A stretch of DNA of 64,000 nucleotides from SZUA-430 sp964638635 (GTDB taxonomy: Bacteria > Pseudomonadota > Alphaproteobacteria > Micropepsales > Micropepsaceae). Numbering within the stretch: position 1 is the first letter of the stretch; the number at the start of each line of letters is the position of its first letter. The notes under the pieces were generated by a model that was not told where the DNA came from, searched no databases, and saw nothing but the letters and a program-made list of their open reading frames with translations. This document shows, in pieces, positions 8,921 through 17,621 of this stretch. The stretch spans positions 1 through 64,000 of the forward strand of contig CAZXAQ010000001.1 of assembly GCA_964638635.1 (NCBI GenBank). The letters run 5' to 3'. A program made the position numbers and the translations under genes.

Positions 8921-9118
8921 AAACCCCTTCCTTCTTCGCGGCTTGGCGCCTTGGCGTGAAAACGTAGAACCCTGTCACCGCCCGTTCTACGCGAGCCGCA
9001 CCGCCGACTCGCCGAATTTGGCGTTTTTCCAGCCCCCATCTTCTGCTTGAACGATTTCGTGATTGGCGTTGGCCCTGATGGCGCCTAAAGCAACGCCAAC
9101 CCCCGAAGGAGCAAGCCC

Positions 9119-9661
9119 ATGTCCGTGCGCAGCATCCTCTTTGCCGCCGTCGCCGTCCTGACCCTCGCGCTGCCAACGCAAGCGAAGGAGTCCCGTGCGA
9201 ACCTGACCTACGAAAGCGAACACGCGCTACAGAAGCTGTACCGCAGCGAACCGTTCGCCGAGACAATCGCGAGCCACGCCAAAGCGATCCTCGTCTTCCC
9301 GGACATCGTGAGAGCCGGCTTCATCTTCGGCGGCTCGTTCGGCCAAGGCGTGCTGTTCTACCCGAACCAGGAAGCCCAATATTACAACTCGCTCTCCGGC
9401 TCCTGGGGCCTACAAGCCGGTATTCAAAGCTACGGCTACGCGCTCTTCCTCATGACCGACCGCGCACTCGAATACCTCGACAAGTCCGACGGTTGGGAAC
9501 TGGGCGTCGGGCCGACGATCGTCATCGTCGACGCGGGCGTCGCCAAGAACCTCACCACCACGACGCTGAACGACGACGTCTATGCTTTCACCTTCGACCA
9601 AGAAGGCCTCATGGCCGGCCTCGCAATCGAAGGCTCGAAGATATCGCAGATCGACCCGTGA
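9119..9661 (+). CDS. Exported SYLF (Ysc84-type) lipid-binding domain protein
   Basis: The 180-residue protein has a signal peptide (MSVRSILFAAVAVLTLALPT, cleavage near AKA/QAK) followed by one SYLF domain. Visible features are AKAILVFPDIVRAGFIFGGSF, GQGVLF, YYNSLSGSWGLQAGIQSYGY and DDVYAFTFDQEGLMAGLAIEG, which define the family and account for its full length. SYLF domains bind phosphoinositides in eukaryotes; bacterial members are exported with unknown roles. GAAGGAGCAAGCCC before the ATG is a good ribosome binding site. The product should be periplasmic. Confidence 0.94.
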   Translation: MSVRSILFAAVAVLTLALPTQAKESRANLTYESEHALQKLYRSEPFAETIASHAKAILVFPDIVRAGFIFGGSFGQGVLFYPNQEAQYYNSLSGSWGLQAGIQSYGYALFLMTDRALEYLDKSDGWELGVGPTIVIVDAGVAKNLTTTTLNDDVYAFTFDQEGLMAGLAIEGSKISQIDP

Positions 9662-9668
9662 GGATCGC

Positions 9669-9848
9669 ATGCCTGCTGCGCGCCTGATCAACGCCGCCTT
9701 CGTGCGCACAATGGCGGCCTACAACGCCGAAATGAATCGGCGACTTACGCGGCCGCACGAGCGCGGCGCCTCTTGGTGCTCGATCCACAAGACACTGACC
9801 CACCTAATGAAGATGTTCGCAGATATGCTGGCGTGGGCGGGGCGGTAG
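9669..9848 (+). CDS. Possible 59-residue protein
   Basis: A short frame starts seven bases after the SYLF stop, with a GTGAGGAT element upstream, and encodes MPAARLINAAFVRTMAAYNA followed by a basic segment and a hydrophobic end (MKMFADMLAWAG). There is no recognisable domain. Its position directly behind the SYLF gene is the main support; chance is a real alternative. Confidence 0.35.
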   Translation: MPAARLINAAFVRTMAAYNAEMNRRLTRPHERGASWCSIHKTLTHLMKMFADMLAWAGR

Positions 9849-10020
9849 TGGTGATAGTATGTCCGCGCGAGAGCTTGAACCGTGCTCGACTCGACAAACT
9901 CGGGGCTACTTGATCCCACCAGCGCCAAGTATCGTCACCTCGGAGCCGCATCACGCTAAGTGTCGGTGAAGAGACTTCCCGGCTCTTCGCTTACGAACTC
10001 GATCAAGCAACTTGGCCCGG

Positions 10021-11006
10021 CTATTGCATCAGCGCCACCGTGTCCCCGGTGGCCAAACCGTCGTCGATCTGCGGTTTTTGTTCGCCTTTGGTGAGGCCCA
10101 TGACGCCGCCTTGGACGCCGCTCATCAGCGGGCGCACGTCGCGCTTGCGCACAATCGGAAAGCGCACGATCCAAGTCGCTGCCTCCCTTCTTCAGATGCG
10201 CGGCACAACGCCCCCGCCACGGGCTGCCATTTGTAGGTTCAAAAGCAATTGCCTGACTGTAGTCGTAGATCGCTCGGTCAAGGTCACCCTTCTTTGCGTA
10301 CACCAGACCACGCCAGTCGTGGGCACGAGCGCTCGGCGCTAAGCGAGTTGCTTCATTGAAGTCCCTTATCGCCAAATCCAGTTCTTCGTTATAGGAGTGC
10401 GCTTTCCCGCGCGCCAGATAAGCATCCGCGAAGTCCGGCTTCAGCCGAATGGCCTCGTCGTAATCTTTGATTGCCCGGCTGATTTGCTGGGCACGGAAAT
10501 CGAGCGTTTCCCAACGAAAGATGCCGTATTCGAAATAGGCTTGCCCGCGCCGAAGGTAGCACTCCGCCTTCATCGGCTTCAGCCTAATTGCCCGGTCGTA
10601 ATCCGGGATCGCCAAGTCTTCCCGGTTGTTGTTGGAATGCGCGGTCGCTCGGTTAGCGTAGTAAAGGTCTTCGTCCGGTTCAAGCTTGATCGCTTCGTCG
10701 AAATCCTGGATCGCGCGACCATAAATCTTCCTTGCCGTTGTAAGCGGCACCACGGTTGTTGTACGCGGTTGCCAAGCGCGATCTGCTCACGCGACCGGAG
10801 CTAATGACGCTTGCGCAGCCCGCGATCACCTGATCTAGCGAGTATTGCGGCTCGCTCCCTTTGCACGCCTTCCAATCGTCGTCATAGTCGGCGTGAGCCA
10901 CGTTAGCCAGCCCAACGAAGATGCCTAGCGCCAACGGGATGGCAATAAGCCAATTCATGGCCGGTTTCGCCGCTAATGTCACAGCCGGGACATGGTAACA
11001 CTTCAT
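10021..11006 (-). pseudogene. Decayed TPR-caspase gene: one frameshift, caspase core deleted
   Basis: The reverse strand starts MKCYHVPAVTLAAKPAMNWL with a signal peptide and the array's N-terminal module (DDDWKACKGSEPQYSLDQVI). A single-base indel near 10721-10728 then shifts the frame, after which six TPR units follow (for example ISRAIKDYDEAIRLKPDFAD). At about 10141-10151 the last TPR (RALSDC) is joined out of frame to the extreme caspase tail (KRDVRPLMSGVQGGV, then QIDDGLATGDTVALMQ and a stop at 10021). Comparison with the intact copy at 29553 indicates loss of roughly 0.7 kb, including both catalytic residues. It lies upstream of and parallel to none of the plus-strand copies, beside the reverse copy at 11088. 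Confidence 0.85.
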
Positions 11007-11087
11007 TGTATCTCCATCCCTAAGGCGCCAGCGCCGCGGTGTCGGCGGTCCCGGCCGTCGTGGCCGTACGTCGTCACGCAGACCGCC

Positions 11088-12815
11088 TCAATTGCCGATA
11101 GCAACTGTACCCCCTAAGCCTCCGTCTATTGATTGCGGATTTTGCTCGCCGTTCGTTAGATTTCTCGTCCTCACGGTCACGTCACTGAACAAGACTCTGA
11201 CATCGCGGCTCGAATCCGCTCGAAGCTCATCCAAAAACGCCCCGGTAAACGGCGAATTCCGGTCACCGGACTTCACTTCATCGCGGGCGGCCTCGCCGGG
11301 ACCGGCCGAGAAGACGACAAGCGCACCCTCACGTCGTATCGTTCGACGAGCCAGGCCTCTGTTTTCGTTCCAGAACGTCGAGTTGCGGCAGGCATCGACG
11401 ACGACGAGACGCAGCAACTTTGCCGAGTTGACCGCATTGACCAGATCATCAACGTTGATCGCATTGTCATCGACATCTGCTTTCGTGCGAATTGAAGCAT
11501 CCACCGGAATGACCCAGTCATTAGCGTTCTCGGAACCACTCTCACGCGTTTGCTGCCCGTGACCAGCGTACCAAACAATCGCGGAGCGGGCGCCCTTCGC
11601 CTCGGTCGCGAAAGCTGCGATGGCAGCTCTCATGTCTTGCTTTCGAAGATTGACGCGCTGCGTCCCAAAGACTTCGTAGCCCATCAGTTTCAATGCGGTC
11701 GCAACGTCCTCCGCGTCGCTCGCCGCGTTGGGAACGAGTGAGGTATTGGCATAGACGCTGTTCCCGATCACCAAGGCCACGCGCCGCCCAGTGTGTCTTG
11801 CGCGCGCCCTCGAAGCTGTTGCTTGAGCTGCATCTTCAACAATGCGAAGGGTTTGGTGGACATCATCCAAAGACGAATCCAGTTCGTTCGCCTGCCTCAG
11901 ATCGGCCAGCGCCTTCTCGAGATCCTGCGGCTTTCGCCGGAAATGGGCCACGCCCCGATTGCCCAGGGCCTTTGCGTAGCGCGGCCGGAGATTGATGGCC
12001 TCGGTGTAGTTTGCGATCGCACGCACGTAGTCGCCCTGTGCCGCATAAATAATTCCGCGATTGTTGAAGACTTCTGGAATCGGTCGACCCGCGGCTTCCA
12101 CGGCCCGATCGCAGTCCTTAAGCGCCCGGTCGAATTGACTCAACGCCGCAAAACTCAAGCAACGATTGACATAGGCTTCAGCGAACACAGCGCCCGGTTT
12201 CTCGCCAGCTCTCTGGGCGATCGCAACGTCGTAGTCCTTGATGGCCTCCGCGTCGTCGCCCAAATTGTGTTTGGCTGTACCCCGATTGCTGTAAGCGTGC
12301 GGATAGACCGGTCGCAAGCTGATTGCTTGATCATAGTCTTGAATCGCGCGCTCGTTCTGTTTCATCGCCTTGTACGCATTGCCGCGGTTGTTGTAGGCCT
12401 CGGCGTATTTGGGATTGAGGCGGATCGCTTGATCAAAGTCGGGAATTGCAAGATCAGGCTTGCCTGTTTCGTAGTAAGTCACGCCGCGGTTGTTGTAGAA
12501 CAACGGCTGATCTGGCCTTAGCCGGATCGCCTCGCTGTAGTCTCGCAGAGCTAAATCGTGCAGCTGGCGCCGTTTGTAGATATTTCCGCGATTGAAGAGT
12601 GCGATAACGGTTTCATCGGTTACAGGGCCCACCGCATCGATAACGGCCGTGCAAGCAGCCAGCGTTTCGTCCTCCGTCCAAGACGGCCCGCCCACACAAG
12701 GCTTCAGGCGGGCGGAGGGTTCGGCCGCAGCCGGAGTCGGCGAAAGCCCCAGCACAGAACTTCCAAGTGCGAGAAAAGCGCTCAACAACAACACAACGAA
12801 AGCGAAGCGCTTCAT
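11088..12815 (-). CDS. Exported TPR-caspase (peptidase C14 family)
   Basis: The 575-residue protein has a signal peptide (MKRFAFVVLLLSAFLALGSS), a Cys-pair module, and seven TPR units at about residues 75-330. A caspase domain starts at RRVALVIGNSVYANTSLVPNA. The catalytic pair is present: His419 in WYAGHGQQ and Cys476 in VVVDACRNSTFW. An Asp precedes the Cys-Ala pair as in metacaspases, which cut after basic residues, but specificity here is unproven. The start at 12815 is chosen for AAGGAGGGAG upstream and the signal peptide. It is the only intact TPR-caspase on the minus strand and is sequence-divergent from the rest (FGTQRVNLRKQDM). It ends with the tail NPQSIDGGLGGTVAIGN. Confidence 0.93.
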   Translation of the reverse strand: MKRFAFVVLLLSAFLALGSSVLGLSPTPAAAEPSARLKPCVGGPSWTEDETLAACTAVIDAVGPVTDETVIALFNRGNIYKRRQLHDLALRDYSEAIRLRPDQPLFYNNRGVTYYETGKPDLAIPDFDQAIRLNPKYAEAYNNRGNAYKAMKQNERAIQDYDQAISLRPVYPHAYSNRGTAKHNLGDDAEAIKDYDVAIAQRAGEKPGAVFAEAYVNRCLSFAALSQFDRALKDCDRAVEAAGRPIPEVFNNRGIIYAAQGDYVRAIANYTEAINLRPRYAKALGNRGVAHFRRKPQDLEKALADLRQANELDSSLDDVHQTLRIVEDAAQATASRARARHTGRRVALVIGNSVYANTSLVPNAASDAEDVATALKLMGYEVFGTQRVNLRKQDMRAAIAAFATEAKGARSAIVWYAGHGQQTRESGSENANDWVIPVDASIRTKADVDDNAINVDDLVNAVNSAKLLRLVVVDACRNSTFWNENRGLARRTIRREGALVVFSAGPGEAARDEVKSGDRNSPFTGAFLDELRADSSRDVRVLFSDVTVRTRNLTNGEQNPQSIDGGLGGTVAIGN

Positions 12816-12920
12816 CAATTGTGTCTCCCTCCTTAAGATCGTCCTCACTGCGCCATGGTATCCGCGTAACGCGCTTGCGCAGCGCGGCAAGCAAGGCGCC
12901 TCATCTCATAGCTTCCCCGC

Positions 12921-14567
12921 CTACCGCTTCGGTGCCGTCAGCAGCTCCACGAACCCGACCGCGTAGTTACCTTTGAGATTTCCTTGGAGCACCGTCGCCG
13001 CCGTGTACGCGGCCGACGTGTTCTTGCCCGCGACCTCCTTCAGTTGCCGCCTGAGCGCCGTCGCCCGGTCCGGCGTTACGATCGCGACGATATGGTCGGA
13101 GCCGAACGGGCACTGCACCTTCGTCTGATCGAGCGTGTAGTCGCCCTCCATCGCGCCGTCGCCGTCGCTGTCCATCGGGTAGAGGTAGTCGACCGAGCCG
13201 TCGCTCGTGAGATCGAACAGCGTCAGGTATTTGAGCGAGGGATCGGAAGGCCGCATAACCTTGGGTTCGACAATCGCCCCGTCCGCGAAGACACCGCCCG
13301 CGGGCGTGGCACCCAAACTCACGCTTACCTTGGGCTTGCCGGAGGCGAGTTGCGTCATCAACGGCAACGCCCGCCACTTGCCGAGCACGCCCGATAGCCG
13401 CCCGATGTCGGTGACACCTTCAGCCACAAGCGTGCCGCGCCGAGTCACCGTCGCCTGCGCGATATTCCATACGTAGTCGGCGTTGGACGCCGAACTCGCC
13501 GCACTCACGGCGGGGATCAACGTAACCGGCGCGTCCGTCTCGCCGTTTGCCCACACGCTAAGCGGCGGCACTGCCGTTGCCGCAGCGGCGGCGATTGTGT
13601 TCATCATGACGGCCTGCCGCGCCGGCGCTGCCGCACCGAGCGCGGTGACGACATCCGAACGTGGCTTGTCACCTGTCCAAGCGACCTGCGCCGTTTCGCC
13701 GCCAGCCGACGCGAACTTCGTATTGTTTTTCACCCACGGCGCAAAAGTTCCGACGCGCGTATAGACGCCGTACACGCCCTTCTGCGCGCAAATCTGCGAG
13801 CCGAACGACGTGATCCCCAGTTGCACCAGGTTTTGCGAACCATCCATCATGAGCAACGGACCGCCGGAATCGCCGTTGCAGGTATCCACGTCGCCCTCGC
13901 CGCCCGCGCATACGCGCCGCACGTCGATCGCCCCATACTGGCTGAAGTTTGCAGGCAGCGTGCAGTTCTTGTTGGTGACGACCGGCACGGGCGCGAACTT
14001 CAAGATGCTGGACGTCGAGAACGGATCCGCCGTGTCGACCCGCCCCCAGCCGAGAACCCGCCCGCGCGTCGCCGCGAATTGTGCATCGCCGATCGCCGGC
14101 GCCGAGACGCCTTCAAGCTTGACCGGCGCAATCGCGGACGCCTTCGAGAGCTCCAAGATCGCGATGTCATTCTCATAGGTCATGGGATTGTAGTCGGGAT
14201 GCAGGATCACCTTAGCGACGCCGTTGCCGGCCTTCGCCGAATGATACTCGCCGCCGCTGAAGGCCTCGATTGAGTCGAGTCGTATCGAGAACGCCGTCGC
14301 CGCAAGTTTTGTCTTGCTGTTCTTCTGCGTGACGCAGTGCCCCGCCGTCAAAATCGCAGTCGGCGAAATCAACGTACCGCCGCACAGCATGTTGTTGGCG
14401 AGAACGAAGGCTTGAAACGGATAGTCCCCCGGGCCTGCGTCCTTGCCCCCGATAACGCGCGTCTTGATCTGCCCTGAAGGACACGCCGCGGTCTGAGCTG
14501 GAGCCGCACCGGTCATCGCCAAAACAGCCGCCGCTGACATCAGAACGATCTTCTTCTTGCCGAACAT
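12921..14567 (-). CDS. Exported trypsin-like serine protease with DUF4384-like C-terminal domain
   Basis: The 548-residue protein has a signal peptide (to about residue 25) and a short propeptide ending in KTR before VIGG at residue 38, the classical zymogen activation site. The chymotrypsin-fold triad is His77 (TAGHC), Asp134 (ENDIAIL) and Ser234 (GDSGGP). Asp228, six residues before the Ser, occupies the trypsin S1 position, predicting cleavage after Arg or Lys. Residues about 290-440 are Ala-rich and unclassified. Residues 450-530 (YLTLFDLTSDGSVDYLYPM, then CPFGSDHIVAIVTP) resemble DUF4384, a domain often attached to bacterial caspases. The ATG at 14567 has GGAGGGG upstream. A serpin gene lies just upstream in the same direction (29-base gap). 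Confidence 0.94.
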   Translation of the reverse strand: MFGKKKIVLMSAAAVLAMTGAAPAQTAACPSGQIKTRVIGGKDAGPGDYPFQAFVLANNMLCGGTLISPTAILTAGHCVTQKNSKTKLAATAFSIRLDSIEAFSGGEYHSAKAGNGVAKVILHPDYNPMTYENDIAILELSKASAIAPVKLEGVSAPAIGDAQFAATRGRVLGWGRVDTADPFSTSSILKFAPVPVVTNKNCTLPANFSQYGAIDVRRVCAGGEGDVDTCNGDSGGPLLMMDGSQNLVQLGITSFGSQICAQKGVYGVYTRVGTFAPWVKNNTKFASAGGETAQVAWTGDKPRSDVVTALGAAAPARQAVMMNTIAAAAATAVPPLSVWANGETDAPVTLIPAVSAASSASNADYVWNIAQATVTRRGTLVAEGVTDIGRLSGVLGKWRALPLMTQLASGKPKVSVSLGATPAGGVFADGAIVEPKVMRPSDPSLKYLTLFDLTSDGSVDYLYPMDSDGDGAMEGDYTLDQTKVQCPFGSDHIVAIVTPDRATALRRQLKEVAGKNTSAAYTAATVLQGNLKGNYAVGFVELLTAPKR

Positions 14568-14596
14568 TTTCCCCTCCAAGACTTTTGTGAAGCCAC

Positions 14597-15784
14597 CTAA
14601 TGCGCCGTGCCGGGATCCGCCACGAGCGCTTGAAACAACACTGCGCCCGTCCGCCGGTCGCGCACGAACAGAAAGAACGGCCGGTCGATTGTCATCTCGA
14701 ACGGCGGCGTGAGTGACATCGAACGCGTGCCGACCGCGGCGGTCGCCGCGGCGCCGACGGCGCCTTCTTCATCGGCCTCGAACACGACGCGGTGCGCGAC
14801 CTCGCCTACCGTCGCCCGTGCGCGCGTGAGCGCGCGGAAATCTCCTGAGGATCCAAGTGCGGTGCTGAGCCCTGCCGCACGCAGCGGCTCGACCAAATCG
14901 CCGCCCCACTCGAGCTTGAGCCTGGGCATCGTAATGCGCCCCGGCCGCTCCTCCAGCTTGCCGTCACGCGCCGCGTTTAACCAGGCGGCCGCCTTGGCCG
15001 CGTCCACAGGCAGCGTCTGACCTTGCCGCGGCAGCACGAGACGCAGCTCCACCCCCGCGCCCACAAACGGCAATGCGACGCTTTGCGCCTGGCTATCCTC
15101 CGCATAGTCGAACGTGTCTGCCTTGTGCATCATCGGCACCGAAAGGCGCGTCCCGTCGGCGCGCGCGAACGGCTGCGCGCGCGTTGCCTTCGCGTCGAAC
15201 GGCTCCTCCCACCGGCCGCGGAAGTAGAGCGCATCGACCGCAACGAACACGATCTGACGCGGCAGGTCGTCGATAATCTCCTTGATTCGATTTTTCGTCT
15301 TGCCCGCGACCCAGGCGTTGATTTCCCCAACAGCACCCGGCGCGCCCAATGCGGTCTTGTAAAGCTCGATCCCAGCAGTGCGAAAGCGCCGGTTGAGTGC
15401 CACCGACCGATCGAGCCACAGCGCATTCGACATCGTGACCTCGACCCCGCCGGCCTCACCAAGCGCCCGCTGCAGCGTCGCCGCGTCGCGCGCCAAGCGC
15501 CGCATCGAAGCTTCACTGGCACGCGTCCCAAACAGCCGCGAAAACTCTCTTCGCGACGATCCAGACGCCCCCGCCGCCAGCATTGCCAAGGTCTGCCCCA
15601 AGCTCACCGGCGACACCGCGATCGTCTCGTTAGGGGTCGCCGCATGCAGTTTGACCAGAAGCTTAGTTCCCAACGCGTTCGCGACGGGCGTCATCTGCGC
15701 GCGCGCCAGCGGCTTCGCCGAGGTCGCCGTCGCGGCAAGCCCGATCAAAATCACCGAAGCCAAAACGCGCGCGTACCGGGTCAT
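14597..15784 (-). CDS. Exported serpin (serine protease inhibitor, family I4)
   Basis: The 395-residue protein has a signal peptide (MTRYARVLASVILIGLAATA) and a full serpin fold: AVSPVSLGQTLAMLAAGASG, SNALWLD, INAWVAGKTKNRIKEIIDDL, DALYFRGRWEEPFD, and the C-terminal DRPFFLFVRDRRTGAVLFQA. The reactive-loop hinge EEGAVGAAATAAVG (residues 339-352) has the small residues required for loop insertion, so it should be inhibitory. Counting 15 residues from hinge Gly341 puts P1 at Ser355 and P2 at Arg354; loop length varies, so Arg354 is a plausible P1 for a trypsin-like enzyme. GGGAGAAAG precedes the start. It is in tandem with the trypsin-like protease, suggesting an enzyme-inhibitor pair. Confidence 0.95.
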   Translation of the reverse strand: MTRYARVLASVILIGLAATATSAKPLARAQMTPVANALGTKLLVKLHAATPNETIAVSPVSLGQTLAMLAAGASGSSRREFSRLFGTRASEASMRRLARDAATLQRALGEAGGVEVTMSNALWLDRSVALNRRFRTAGIELYKTALGAPGAVGEINAWVAGKTKNRIKEIIDDLPRQIVFVAVDALYFRGRWEEPFDAKATRAQPFARADGTRLSVPMMHKADTFDYAEDSQAQSVALPFVGAGVELRLVLPRQGQTLPVDAAKAAAWLNAARDGKLEERPGRITMPRLKLEWGGDLVEPLRAAGLSTALGSSGDFRALTRARATVGEVAHRVVFEADEEGAVGAAATAAVGTRSMSLTPPFEMTIDRPFFLFVRDRRTGAVLFQALVADPGTAH

Positions 15785-16049
15785 AACTTTCTCCCAGAAG
15801 ATTATCGCCCAGAGCCGGCAAGTCGAGAACCGTACTTGTTCAGCACGGCACGCCGCGTCATCCGTCTGTGACTTCGCGGCACCACACGACCATCGAGCGT
15901 TAGCCCAAGCACGCGAGCCCACAAAGCGCCCCTCGCCTCCCACACGAACTCACCTATCTCGCCTATCGACTCGCCTCGTCAGTTGATGAGAGGCTTGCGC
16001 CCGCCTTTCGCAGCCGCTACCGGGGCTTCCGAGAACCGGTGACACCGCC

Positions 16050-17435
16050 ATGAAACACCCTGCAACGATTCTGTTGGTGCTGAGTGCCTTCCTCGCATTC
16101 ATATCGAATGCGCGGGCCGACCTTTCGCCCGAATGGAGAGCCTGCGTCGGCGGCGGAAATTACACACCCGATCAAACCATCGACGCCTGCACTGCAATTA
16201 TCGCAACCGCCCGGGAGATCAGGGAAAACGCCGCGATCGCGCACAACAACCGCGGCCTCGCCTACAACGCCAAAGGCCTCTACGACGGCGCGATTCAGGA
16301 CTACGACCAAGCGATCAGACTCCGGCCGGAGTATCCCGATGCCTATAGAAACCGAGGTGACTCCTACTCCAATAAGGGCCAACTCGATCGTGCGATTCAA
16401 GACTACGACCAAGCGATCAAGCTAAAGCCAGATTATGCCGACGCGTACAACAATCGTGGCAATGCTTACACCAACAGGGGCCTCTACGACCTAGCGATCG
16501 CGGATTTCAATCAGGCCATCAAGTTCGTGACAAGGCTCGGTGTTGCAATACCTTATGGCAACCGCGGATTTGCATACCTAAAGAAGGGAACGCTACGCGA
16601 CCTCGGCCAAGCGATCGCCGACAGCGAACAGGCGCTCAAGCTCGATCCGAATCTGGCTTATTTTCGAGGTAACCTTGAGGAAGCTCGAAGAGCCAAGGCG
16701 GCATTGCTCGCGCAAGCCCATGCCCAAGGTACCGGCGACCGTGTGGCGCTCGTTATCGGAAATGCCATCTATGACAACGACCGGCGGATTCCAAACGCTG
16801 AAAATGATGCAAGCGATGTCGCGGAAGCATTGAAAAAGCTCGGCTACACCGTCACGGCCAAAACCAACCTCAGGATCGCAGACATGCGAGCCGAACTCGA
16901 CCGTTTCGCGAAAACCTCTGTCGGCGCTAGCGCCGCCGTCGTCTGGTACTCCGGCCACGGTCAGCAGATGCGTGAGGAAGGGGCCGAGAACTCTGACGAC
17001 TACGTTATCCCGGTCGACGCCCTCATCAACCGGCGCGCCGACGTGGCCAAGAACGCGATCCGCGTGGACAGTCTCACCACCTCGGTTGTTGCCGCAAAGC
17101 AGCTCCGCCTTGTCATCATCGACGCCTGCCGTAACTCACGTTTCTGGAGCGAAACCCGCGGCGCCACCCGCCGCAACGTCGAACGCCCCGGCGTGCTCAT
17201 CATCTACTCCGCCCAACCCGGCAACGTCGCGATCGACGACCTCGGTGACGGCAACCGCAACTCCCCCTTCGCCCGCGCCTTCCTGGACTCTCTCAGGGAG
17301 GGTCCAAAGCGCGACGTCCGCCTCCTGTTCAGTGACGTCGTGGGCCGCACCCGCAAGCTCACGGCGGGCGACCAATCCCCCCAACCCATCGACGGCCTCG
17401 CCAGCGCTGATACAATAGCGTTGACGACACAATGA
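16050..17435 (+). CDS. Exported TPR-caspase ("YDND" sub-family)
   Basis: This is the shortest intact array member, 461 residues. It has a signal peptide (MKHPATILLVLSAFLAFISN), the Cys-pair module (EWRACVGGGNYTPDQTIDAC), about five TPR units to residue 215, then the caspase domain (RVALVIGNAIYDNDRRIPNA). His303 (WYSGHGQQ) and Cys360 (IIDACRNSRFW) are in place. It matches the copy at 35247 closely (YDNDR, KTNL, MRAEL, INRRADVAKNAIRVD), which defines a sub-family. The tail is QPIDGLASADTIALTTQ. It is divergent from the serpin and separated from it by 265 bases, which should hold promoters for both. Confidence 0.95.
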   Translation: MKHPATILLVLSAFLAFISNARADLSPEWRACVGGGNYTPDQTIDACTAIIATAREIRENAAIAHNNRGLAYNAKGLYDGAIQDYDQAIRLRPEYPDAYRNRGDSYSNKGQLDRAIQDYDQAIKLKPDYADAYNNRGNAYTNRGLYDLAIADFNQAIKFVTRLGVAIPYGNRGFAYLKKGTLRDLGQAIADSEQALKLDPNLAYFRGNLEEARRAKAALLAQAHAQGTGDRVALVIGNAIYDNDRRIPNAENDASDVAEALKKLGYTVTAKTNLRIADMRAELDRFAKTSVGASAAVVWYSGHGQQMREEGAENSDDYVIPVDALINRRADVAKNAIRVDSLTTSVVAAKQLRLVIIDACRNSRFWSETRGATRRNVERPGVLIIYSAQPGNVAIDDLGDGNRNSPFARAFLDSLREGPKRDVRLLFSDVVGRTRKLTAGDQSPQPIDGLASADTIALTTQ

Positions 17436-17465
17436 AAGCAGAATGCTGAGCGGGAAGCGAAACGT

Positions 17466-17582
17466 ATGAGACACTGGGCAACGCTCTCGCTGCAAAGCAA
17501 CGTGCTCGACCCGACCAAAGGCGAAGGCCGCAAAATTGACGACGGCCTGGCCACTCGGGACGCGGCGGCACCAGTGCCATAG
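17466..17582 (+). pseudogene. Fossil of a TPR-caspase C-terminal tail
   Basis: A 38-codon frame ends DPTKGEGRKIDDGLATRDAA and a stop. It aligns with the last residues of intact copies (LTKGEQKPQIDDGLATADTV, then ALAP). Nothing else of the caspase is left; upstream residues show no similarity. It lies 30 bases after the preceding TPR-caspase stop, as expected for the end of a deleted neighbour. Confidence 0.6.
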
Positions 17583-17621
17583 GCGGATTCAAAAACCAGA
17601 AGACCGACGTGAGAGCCAAAG

